64,000 nucleotides of DNA from NCBI RefSeq assembly GCF_039832105.1, contig NZ_JBDOHS010000006.1, positions 121,834 through 185,833 on the forward strand, given 5' to 3'. This DNA is from Dorea_A sp016295505. Lineage in GTDB: Bacteria; Bacillota; Clostridia; Lachnospirales; Lachnospiraceae. Position numbers and translations under genes: made by a program. Shown here in pieces: positions 44,784 through 52,677 of this stretch (position 1 is the stretch's first letter; every line of letters begins with the position of its first letter). The notes below the pieces were generated by a model. That model saw only the letters and a list, made by a program, of their open reading frames with translations. It was not told where the DNA came from and did not search any database.

Positions 44784-46037
44784 TTATTCTTCTTTCTTTT
44801 TTTCCAATACGATCTCGACACTTACATCGTTAACCAGAGAGCATCCATTTGGGAGCTCCACAGCCACCGGAACAGTATAAGTTCCAGGAGTCGTATATTT
44901 TTTCAGATCAATGCTGACTTTTTTTGCAATGGAAAATACTTCCAGCTTTTCACTCGGTCCCTTAATCTGTATCTCCAGATCTACCGTGTTTCCAAAACTC
45001 AACTCCAGATCAGACGCCAGGTTATTCACCACAATTGATCCGGTCGACACTTCATACATCTTGGTTCCGGGTTGTTCTACCGTAATCGTCACCACAACAT
45101 TGTTCGCATTCGACTCTGCCAGCATGACGCCTTCCGGCAGATACGGCGATATATCTATCGTTTCTTCCGACTTTTTCGTCAAATCAGATATCTCCAGCTC
45201 TTCTGCAGGTATATTGATCTCCGACAGTTTCTTCAGTGTATCTTTATCTCCGGTCACACTGACTTCCTGCGGCTCCACTTCCACACTGCCTATCTTATAT
45301 CCGTCCGCCGCTGTTATCTTCGAAGTATCCAGCCGGATCGGCACATTCTTTATCTGGAACAGTTCAACGGCTACGCTCACACCCTCTTTTCCAAGATTGT
45401 TCGCCAGCAGCGTCTGATCAATCACATTGTTATTTGCATCATACAACACAAGCTTTGCTTCCAGCGTCGTATCTTCCGACAATCCGGATACATCTACTTC
45501 CGCCATGACCTTACTGATACTGTCGATCACAGTCTTCGGACCACGCAAAGTCACCTTCTGAGGAACTGCATTCATTTCCGCAATCACATATCCTTCTCTT
45601 ACGGTTCCGATTGTCGTAGGAGTGATCGGGAAATTATTCTTTGCTTCCTCATCTATCTGTACCTGAAGATTTCTAGGCTTTGCAACTGCCTTGTCATACC
45701 GGTAACCCTCGACCGTTACTTCTATCGGCACCTGTGTGCGAAGCGTCAGCTCTCTCATATCTGCAACCGCCTTGATATCTTCCGACTTGATCTTGTTCAG
45801 CACGGACCGTTTGGCAGTAACCGTTACACTGACCTCATTCGTATCATCAACAATCTGGTATGTGCTGTTCTGGTCCGTCACAACTTCTTCATGAATCACT
45901 TCGACCGGTATTCCGGAATACGTTTCCTCTGTCACCGGATCGTCAATATTAACCACCAGAAGCCACATACAGGACGCGATCAGAAAGGCCAGTATTTTAA
46001 GGCTGAGATTGTTGGTCAGTTTTCTTCTCATTCTCAT
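44784..46037 (-). CDS. cdaR: CdaR, YbbR-domain regulator of diadenylate cyclase
   Basis: A 417-residue protein with an N-terminal membrane anchor (LKILAFLIASCMWLLVVN) and about four YbbR repeats outside the membrane, ending in a charged KKKEE tail. CdaR regulates the membrane cyclase CdaA that makes cyclic di-AMP, a signal tied to osmolyte, potassium and cell-wall balance. Its start lies 41 bases inside the cdaA gene, so translation is coupled. The exact start among two close ATG codons (46037 and 46031) is uncertain because the ribosome binding site is weak. Confidence 0.93.
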   Translation of the reverse strand: MRMRRKLTNNLSLKILAFLIASCMWLLVVNIDDPVTEETYSGIPVEVIHEEVVTDQNSTYQIVDDTNEVSVTVTAKRSVLNKIKSEDIKAVADMRELTLRTQVPIEVTVEGYRYDKAVAKPRNLQVQIDEEAKNNFPITPTTIGTVREGYVIAEMNAVPQKVTLRGPKTVIDSISKVMAEVDVSGLSEDTTLEAKLVLYDANNNVIDQTLLANNLGKEGVSVAVELFQIKNVPIRLDTSKITAADGYKIGSVEVEPQEVSVTGDKDTLKKLSEINIPAEELEISDLTKKSEETIDISPYLPEGVMLAESNANNVVVTITVEQPGTKMYEVSTGSIVVNNLASDLELSFGNTVDLEIQIKGPSEKLEVFSIAKKVSIDLKKYTTPGTYTVPVAVELPNGCSLVNDVSVEIVLEKKKEE

Positions 46038-46890
46038 TCTTATTCTTACGCCTTCCTTTCCATAATGCTGCTATTCGGCCTGTTTCTTTCTTTTTATGTT
46101 GAATATCGGACAATCTGTCTCTGAGTTCTTCTTCCGTAACATTACGGGCCAGCCTTCCTCCCTGTGCCACAGAAACCGCACCCGTCTCTTCTGACACTGC
46201 GATAATCAGTGCATCACTTACTTCACTCATTCCCACTGCGGCACGATGTCTGGTTCCCAGATCCTTGCTGATTCCCATATTATCAGACAGCGGAAGATAA
46301 CAGGTTGCAGATACAATGCGGTCTCCCCGAACAATAATAGCCCCATCATGCAAAGGAGTATTATGTTCAAATATATTAATCAGCACCTGACTGGACACCA
46401 GACAGTCCATCCTGATTCCGGTACTTTCATATTCCGTAAGACGAATCGCCTGCTCTACCACAATCAATGCACCCGTTTTCACCTTGCCCATCGCGAAAGC
46501 TGCCCGGATCATCTCTTCTCTTGTCTCTTCACTGAAACGTGCTTCTCTGCTCGTCTCAAACGGGACAACCGAAGGCAGGAACTGCTTTTCTCCCAGTTTT
46601 TCCAGGGCTCTTCGCAGTTCCGGCTGAAATACTACAATTGCTGCCGTGGCCATAACCGTAACTGAATTCTTCGCCAGATACAATATTGTATGCATGTTTA
46701 AGACAGCTGCGATCAGAATAAACACTGCCAGAACAATGATTCCCTTTAAGAGCATCCATGCTTTCGTATTCTTGATCCAGACCATCACCTGATAGATAAG
46801 AAATGTAAGAATCAGAACTTCTATAATATCCGTCAATTTTATATCAGGGAAATATAAGTTATATTTTTCTGTAAATTCAGATATCATCAT
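45997..46890 (-). CDS. cdaA: Diadenylate cyclase CdaA
   Basis: A cyclase of about 297 residues making cyclic di-AMP from two ATP. Three N-terminal membrane segments (about 10-90) are followed by the DAC domain with the catalytic LHDGAIIV and GTRHRAAVGMSE motifs and a basic C-terminal tail. ATG at 46890 is preferred: AGGAGGTGAG lies upstream, while the longer in-frame start at 46929 lacks one. It overlaps cdaR, and the usual glmM partner is not within the window. A membrane protein gene (46947-48098) precedes it. Confidence 0.95.
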   Translation of the reverse strand: MMISEFTEKYNLYFPDIKLTDIIEVLILTFLIYQVMVWIKNTKAWMLLKGIIVLAVFILIAAVLNMHTILYLAKNSVTVMATAAIVVFQPELRRALEKLGEKQFLPSVVPFETSREARFSEETREEMIRAAFAMGKVKTGALIVVEQAIRLTEYESTGIRMDCLVSSQVLINIFEHNTPLHDGAIIVRGDRIVSATCYLPLSDNMGISKDLGTRHRAAVGMSEVSDALIIAVSEETGAVSVAQGGRLARNVTEEELRDRLSDIQHKKKETGRIAALWKGRRKNKNENEKKTDQQSQP

Positions 46891-46946
46891 TCTGTCTCTC
46901 ACCTCCTTTATGTGTTCAGACATACACACATTATTATCAAAAAATA

Positions 46947-48098
46947 TTATTCTTTTCCTTCCAGATCTCTTCTGAGACTCTGTGTAAGAAGCATCTTATC
47001 TACTTCTTTCATATCATGCTTTTTCGCAACAGGTCCTTTTTTGGGAGGACGCTTATTCCCCGGATTCGCTTTACTTACACGAACACTCTTCTTTTTCGCA
47101 GGCTGAGCTTTTTTTTCAGAAGTTCCTTTTGCCATTCTTCTGACTTCCTCTGTATCAATAATCTCTGTTTCCTGCCGTTCATTGATTCTCTTTACTGTCT
47201 TTTCCGGCGTTGTGACAGATACCTTAGGAATTGCCTTAACATAATAAAAGTATTCATCATCCTCGAACTGAAGGTTCTCACTTCTCGCATAATCCACAGA
47301 GAAGAAGAAAAATTCAAGAACAAGTCCTGCCAGAACAGCCAGCACGCTTCCGAGGATCAGAGAAGGATAAGATACTTTAAGCCCAAGAGCCACACTTCCC
47401 ACAGCGATCACAATCACATTTGCAACTGCCCCCGCGATAATCGCAATTTTCCATGCATGATCTACCGCCATTCTGTGCAGTGCATATACCAGAAAGAAGC
47501 ACACCGTAAATGCAAATATCATCACCCACATATCCTTATTCAAGAACACCTGCTTTACATATGTCGATGTCTGGGAAAGTAACGCCTTACTTCCACTTCC
47601 TTCGGTAGATCCGGCTATTGCTTTTACATATTCCATCATATAATACACAATTGTACCACAGAATGCTGCGATCAGGCTGATCGGAGTCGCAACCAGTCCT
47701 GCTGCGATCGGAATCACACAGGGAATCTTAAGCGCACACGCCAGCGGAGTCAGTAATACAAGCAGTGCCATCTTAGGAGTCAGGCGCAGATAAAAAATAT
47801 ACATTACCAGAAAAAGCACAGCTGTTACTGCCAGAATCCCCAAAGAAACAGAATACATATGAACCAATATCAAAACCGTAGCCATGACAACCGTCATAAT
47901 CAGCGGCAGGCAGGTACATACAATTGCCAGTGCCAGTGATACAACCGGAGTTGCCGCAGCCTTCATATATCCGACATTATGACTGATGACCGTAAATGTC
48001 ACCAGCGCCAGAACAAATTGCAGCAATTTATTGACTATCATTGACTTTTCCGCATAAAATTCCTGCAGCTTTCCACGAATCACATACATCGTATTCAT
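46947..48098 (-). CDS. Uncharacterised polytopic membrane protein
   Basis: A 383-residue protein with about nine membrane segments, including a long hydrophobic run over residues 40-250, and a basic, Lys/Pro-rich cytoplasmic tail of about 60 residues (EKKAQPAKKKSVRV and onward). I do not recognise a family with confidence. It is directly adjacent to a small two-helix membrane protein gene upstream and to cdaA downstream, so the group may be co-transcribed. Nothing shows its role. Confidence 0.75.
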   Translation of the reverse strand: MNTMYVIRGKLQEFYAEKSMIVNKLLQFVLALVTFTVISHNVGYMKAAATPVVSLALAIVCTCLPLIMTVVMATVLILVHMYSVSLGILAVTAVLFLVMYIFYLRLTPKMALLVLLTPLACALKIPCVIPIAAGLVATPISLIAAFCGTIVYYMMEYVKAIAGSTEGSGSKALLSQTSTYVKQVFLNKDMWVMIFAFTVCFFLVYALHRMAVDHAWKIAIIAGAVANVIVIAVGSVALGLKVSYPSLILGSVLAVLAGLVLEFFFFSVDYARSENLQFEDDEYFYYVKAIPKVSVTTPEKTVKRINERQETEIIDTEEVRRMAKGTSEKKAQPAKKKSVRVSKANPGNKRPPKKGPVAKKHDMKEVDKMLLTQSLRRDLEGKE

Positions 48099-48494
48099 TT
48101 ATTCATTCTCCTTTTCATACATCTTAAGTAATTTAATCAGATTATGATTATATTTCTTCACTCTCTGTCTTGCTTGTTTGTGCTTCCGGTTAAAAATAAA
48201 ACTGGATAATCCTGCATAAATACACATAACAACCACATATCCAATAAATACAACCAACAGTAAAAAGAGAATCAGTCCATTTGACATCTTTGCCATCAGA
48301 GAATCAAACATCGCAAGCACCACAAGTGCCACAACACATGCATATCCGATCGTCACACTGATCAGTGAGCATATCACATGGAGGCTTGCATAATCTTTGC
48401 GGTAGTACGCGCTGATTTTAAAATCTTCCTGCCCTTTCGTCTGTTCATAGAGTGCGAGTCGGGTCATAAGCTTTACTCTTTCTTCATCTAACAT
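48099..48494 (-). CDS. Small uncharacterised membrane protein
   Basis: A 131-residue protein with two membrane segments (about 40-62 and 75-97) and charged ends; the C-terminus is basic (NRKHKQARQRVKKYN). No family is recognised. Its stop codon directly adjoins the start of the following membrane protein gene, so the two are probably translated together and may form a complex. Confidence 0.75.
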   Translation of the reverse strand: MLDEERVKLMTRLALYEQTKGQEDFKISAYYRKDYASLHVICSLISVTIGYACVVALVVLAMFDSLMAKMSNGLILFLLLVVFIGYVVVMCIYAGLSSFIFNRKHKQARQRVKKYNHNLIKLLKMYEKENE

Positions 48495-48552
48495 ATATTC
48501 ACCTCAAGGTCTTAAAACTCACATATAAACACTATTTTCAGTATAACAAATA

Positions 48553-49266
48553 TCAGTATCCTTGTCCAATACTTATAGTTAAAAAATAGACTTTTTCAAC
48601 TCCGCCTTCTTTCAGGACTTTCGCTGCCGCATCGATCGTGTTTCCCGTCGTATAAATATCATCTACCAGGACAACATTTTTCACTCCGCTCAGTTCTTTC
48701 TGCAGAAAAAAAGCCTTCTTCAGATTGTTTTTTCTCTCAGCATGCCCCAGCTTTTTCTGTGGATCTGTATTCAGTTTTCTGATCAGGCTTATCGAATCAA
48801 CATTCAGACTGAGTCTTTTGCCCAATTCTCTTGCCAGAATTTCCGCCTGATTAAAGCCTCGTTTTCTTTTTCTTTTGGGATGCAATGGAATCGGAATGAG
48901 CAGATCCGGATCCCAGCTCAGAATCGTTTTTCCATGAATTTTAACAATTTCTTCTGCATAACGGATTCCATATCTTCTCTGATTGTGATACTTGAATTGA
49001 TAGATAGACGTATTGACCGGTGGTCTGTGTATCCACAGACTGATTCCCTTCTCATAATAGTGATGTGTATGCATACAGTCATGGCAGTATTCCTGCTCCA
49101 TATGTCGCAACGGTTTACCACATTGCATACACCTTGGCTCACGAACTCTTAATTTCTCGATCATTCTGCGGCAGGAAGCACAGATCCCTGTTCTGCATAC
49201 TTTCTGACAGAACGGACATACTTCCGGCCACAGTAATGCTGCTGTTTTTATAAAAAATGTTTTCAT
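48553..49266 (-). CDS. comF: ComF family phosphoribosyltransferase-like protein
   Basis: A 237-residue ComF protein. The N-terminus has Cys pairs of a zinc ribbon (CPFCQKVC, CASC, CMQCGK, CHDC), and the C-terminus has the PRPP-binding signature VVLVDDIYTTGNT. ComF proteins act with DNA uptake and single-strand DNA handling during natural transformation. Its start codon overlaps the stop of recD2 (ATGA), so it belongs to the mreB-recD2-comF run. No other competence gene is seen in this window. Confidence 0.9.
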   Translation of the reverse strand: MKTFFIKTAALLWPEVCPFCQKVCRTGICASCRRMIEKLRVREPRCMQCGKPLRHMEQEYCHDCMHTHHYYEKGISLWIHRPPVNTSIYQFKYHNQRRYGIRYAEEIVKIHGKTILSWDPDLLIPIPLHPKRKRKRGFNQAEILARELGKRLSLNVDSISLIRKLNTDPQKKLGHAERKNNLKKAFFLQKELSGVKNVVLVDDIYTTGNTIDAAAKVLKEGGVEKVYFLTISIGQGY

Positions 49267-51473
49267 CCAATTTCCCGGATTCGCTCGGCAAGACTTGTAT
49301 TGCGATTCTGCTCGTTGGTGTTGTGAATCATATCCTGAAACACGGTATCACTTCCCACCAGTGTCACACATTTTCTTGCCCTCGTCACAGCCGTATACAG
49401 CAGATTCCTGTGATACAGCTGTCTGGGTCCCTGCAGAAGCGGAATCACAACCGCAGGATACTCACTCCCCTGAGATTTGTGTATGGTAACAGCGTAGGCA
49501 AGTTCCAGCTCATCCAGAAGCTGATACGGATACTTTACCTTCTTTTTCTCATCATATTCCACTGTTACCGTTTCCTCATATGTATTGATCTCGCAAACAA
49601 TTCCCATGTCGCCGTTAAAAACTCCCAGTCCTTTGTCTATGGTCATTCCATATCTGGTTGAGATTTCCCATTCCAGCTGATAATTGTTCTTGATCTGCAT
49701 GACCTTATCTCCCTCCCGGAAGATCCGGTCCGAATATTCTTTTTCTTTTTTGCCTGCTTCCGGCGGATTCAGATACTCCTGAAGGATACGATTCAGCCGT
49801 TCCACTCCAAGAACGCCCTTTCTCATTGGTGTCAGTACCTGGATATCGTAAGGCCTCGCATCCACATATTTTGGAAGTTTCTTCTGGATCAGTGTGATCA
49901 CATTGCTGATGATCATGTTTGGATCCTGTCTTTTCAAAAAGAAAAAGTCTCTGCTCTTATTATCCAGGACTACTTCTTCTCCCCGGTTTATTTTATGTGC
50001 ATTTACAACAATGTCACTTTCTCCGGCCTGCCGGAAGATCTTTGTCAGCATCACGACCGGGAAACATCCTGAGTCGATGATATCTTTTAATACACTTCCC
50101 GGTCCTACACTCGGAAGCTGATTGCGGTCTCCCACCAGAATCAGCCTTGTCCCCGGCATGATTGCTCCCAGCAGTGCATACATTAACGGAAGATCGACCA
50201 TTGACATCTCGTCTATGATAACGACATCCGCTTCCAGCGGATTCTCGGCATTCCTCTGAAATCCTCCGATATTCTCGTCTTCCGGATTACCGCTGACCTC
50301 CAGAAGACGGTGTATCGTCTGCGCCTCATAACCGGTTGCCTCTGTCATACGCTTTGCTGCCCTCCCGGTAGGCGCCGCAAGATAGATATCCATGCCCTCG
50401 CTTTCAAAGAAATGAATCATCGCATTGATCGTCGTTGTCTTTCCCGTTCCCGGTCCTCCCGTCAATACCATAATTCCCCTGCGTGCCGCCTCCACGACTG
50501 CCTTCCTCTGGATCTCATCCAGATGCAGTCCCGTATTGTCTTCGATTGCCTGAATCCTTCGATTCATATGATCCTCTGCCACATCACAGGAAATATTCAG
50601 GTCATGAAGCATTCTGGCTACATTCAGCTCCATGTAATAATAGCGGGATGCGTATATCCTGTTGCCATCTTCCGCCTGTTTCATAACAATCTTTTTTTCC
50701 ATCGCAAGATCCATCAGATACTTTTCCATATCGGGGATCTCAACTCCAAGCAATTCTCCCGCGCGATAAAGAAGTACGTTCTGACGAAGATAGATATGCC
50801 CTTCATTCACACTCTGCATAAGTGTATAGAAAATACCGCTGCGAATGCGATAATCAGAATCCGTATGAATTCCAACTTTTGACGCAATCTCATCAGCGGT
50901 CTTAAATCCAACTCCTGATACATGATCAGCCAGCTGATATGGATTCTCTTCTATCACACGATAAACATTTCGCCCATAGTGCTGGTATATTTTTGCAGCC
51001 AGAGTCGTCGATATTCCATATTTCTGCAGATATATCATTGCCTGGCGCATATCCTTTTTTTCTTCTGCCTGAGCGGCAATCTCCCGGGCCTTGCGCTCAC
51101 TGATGCCCTTGATCTCTGCCAGTCTTTCCGGCTCTTCCTCTATGATCCGGAAAGTATCCTCTTTAAACTTCCTGACGATCCTTCCCGCAAGTGCAGTTCC
51201 GACTCCTTTGATTGCACCGGATCCCAGATACCTTTCAATGGAAACCAGATCCTCCGGCTCACACACTTCTGAAGATTCCACCGCAAACTGCAAGCCATAC
51301 ATCTTATGTGTCGTATACTCACCGTCAAGTTTCAGAAGTTCTCCTTCTTCAATATAGTGGAAATTCCCGACACAGGTCATCTCTCCATCATTATTTTCCA
51401 GATGAAAAACTGTATATCCGTTATCCTCATTCCGATATACAATGTGCTCTACATATCCTTTTATACTGTCCAT
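49263..51473 (-). CDS. recD2: RecD2 family ATP-dependent DNA helicase
   Basis: A 736-residue SF1B helicase without RecBC partners. The N-terminal OB and helix-hairpin-helix region (VGTALAGRIVRKF and GISERKAREIA) distinguishes RecD2. Helicase motifs follow: GGPGTGKTTT (Walker A), VIIDEMSMVD, LVGDRNQLPSVGPG, and the C-terminal AVTIHKSQGSEYP and LLYTAVTRARK. It unwinds DNA 5' to 3' and helps replication and repair. The start overlaps the mreB stop by one base. Confidence 0.95.
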   Translation of the reverse strand: MDSIKGYVEHIVYRNEDNGYTVFHLENNDGEMTCVGNFHYIEEGELLKLDGEYTTHKMYGLQFAVESSEVCEPEDLVSIERYLGSGAIKGVGTALAGRIVRKFKEDTFRIIEEEPERLAEIKGISERKAREIAAQAEEKKDMRQAMIYLQKYGISTTLAAKIYQHYGRNVYRVIEENPYQLADHVSGVGFKTADEIASKVGIHTDSDYRIRSGIFYTLMQSVNEGHIYLRQNVLLYRAGELLGVEIPDMEKYLMDLAMEKKIVMKQAEDGNRIYASRYYYMELNVARMLHDLNISCDVAEDHMNRRIQAIEDNTGLHLDEIQRKAVVEAARRGIMVLTGGPGTGKTTTINAMIHFFESEGMDIYLAAPTGRAAKRMTEATGYEAQTIHRLLEVSGNPEDENIGGFQRNAENPLEADVVIIDEMSMVDLPLMYALLGAIMPGTRLILVGDRNQLPSVGPGSVLKDIIDSGCFPVVMLTKIFRQAGESDIVVNAHKINRGEEVVLDNKSRDFFFLKRQDPNMIISNVITLIQKKLPKYVDARPYDIQVLTPMRKGVLGVERLNRILQEYLNPPEAGKKEKEYSDRIFREGDKVMQIKNNYQLEWEISTRYGMTIDKGLGVFNGDMGIVCEINTYEETVTVEYDEKKKVKYPYQLLDELELAYAVTIHKSQGSEYPAVVIPLLQGPRQLYHRNLLYTAVTRARKCVTLVGSDTVFQDMIHNTNEQNRNTSLAERIREIG

Positions 51474-52462
51474 TAAAAATCTTTACGCCCACCCATAAAT
51501 TCTACATACTCTCCGGTACCAATCGCAACCACCTTCATCGGATCGTCTGCCGTCATGGTATTGATACCGGTCTTCTCTTCAATCAGTTCTTCCATTCCGC
51601 GAAGCATGGAACCGCCTCCGGTCAGTACGATCCCGCGATCCAGAATATCGGCAGAAAGCTCCGGCGGTGTACGTTCCAGCACACTGATTACTGCTTCCAC
51701 GATCTGACCGGTCGTCTCACGCAGTGCCTCTTCTGTCTCGGAAGACGTAACAGTCACGGTCTTCGGAAGACCTGTGACCAGATTCCGTCCACGGACCTCC
51801 ATCGCTTCTTCCTCAATCAGCGGATACGTCGTACCAATCTTAATCTTGATATCTTCCGCTGTTCTTTCTCCGATCAGAAGATTATGTTTCTTTCGCATAT
51901 ATCGCACGATCGCTTCATCAAAATCATCTCCTGCCAGCTTAAGAGAAGTATTGACAACTGTACCTCCAAGAGAGATCACCGCAATATCAGAGGTACCTCC
52001 TCCGATATCGACGATCATATTGCCACACGGTCTTGATATATCGATTCCTGCACCGATCGCCGCTGCAACCGGTTCCTCGATCAGATTCACTTCTCTGGCA
52101 CCTGCAGCGTAAGTCGCTTCCTCCACTGCCTTACGTTCCACTTCTGTTACTCCGCTCGGAACACAGATGCTGATCCTTGGTTTTTTGAATGTACGTTTTC
52201 CCAACACTTTCTGAACAAAATACTTTATCATCTTCTCTGTAACTGTATAGTCCGAAATTACACCCTGTCTTAAAGGTCTGACTGCCACGATATTTCCCGG
52301 CGTTCTTCCAAGCATAAGTCTTGCTTCCTCACCAATTGCTTTGATCGCATTGGTATCTCTGTCGTACGCCACCACTGATGGTTCTTTTAATATTACGCCT
52401 TTGCCCTTCACATATACCAGAACACTGGCTGTTCCCAAATCAATTCCAATATCAACTGACAT
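51473..52462 (-). CDS. mreB: MreB/Mbl family rod-shape protein
   Basis: A 329-residue bacterial actin homolog. The phosphate-1 region IGIDLGTASVLVYVKGKG, the IVDIGGGTSDIAVI phosphate-2 loop, and the C-terminal IVLTGGGSMLRG are all present. It forms membrane filaments that guide wall synthesis in rods. No mreC or mreD follows, as is common for Mbl/MreBH copies, so it could be an mbl ortholog. It starts the mreB-recD2-comF run, with a TATAAT (52544-52549) and AAGGGAG upstream. Confidence 0.94.
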   Translation of the reverse strand: MSVDIGIDLGTASVLVYVKGKGVILKEPSVVAYDRDTNAIKAIGEEARLMLGRTPGNIVAVRPLRQGVISDYTVTEKMIKYFVQKVLGKRTFKKPRISICVPSGVTEVERKAVEEATYAAGAREVNLIEEPVAAAIGAGIDISRPCGNMIVDIGGGTSDIAVISLGGTVVNTSLKLAGDDFDEAIVRYMRKKHNLLIGERTAEDIKIKIGTTYPLIEEEAMEVRGRNLVTGLPKTVTVTSSETEEALRETTGQIVEAVISVLERTPPELSADILDRGIVLTGGGSMLRGMEELIEEKTGINTMTADDPMKVVAIGTGEYVEFMGGRKDF

Positions 52463-52543
52463 GCTTATTCTCCCTTCATTTTGCTATCTATATCCTATCT
52501 TTCGTATTGTTAATCACAATGCATCTTCCTGAATGCACGTTCC

Positions 52544-52549
52544 ATTATA
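52544..52549 (-). promoter_or_regulatory. -10 element upstream of mreB
   Basis: A TATAAT on the minus strand lies about 80 bases before the mreB start codon in the 215-base gap after uvrA. The -35 is poor (TTTATT-like), so the call rests mainly on the -10. Confidence 0.4.
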
Positions 52550-52677
52550 ATCAAATTCCTTTAAAATAAAAAGCCCTATTTTGCTTAAATCTTTATGAAG
52601 CTTTCTAAAAGAAATATTACAATATGACGAAATCTTTGCATCCCTGTAACAAAATGACGATCGCAGAATTCTGACTT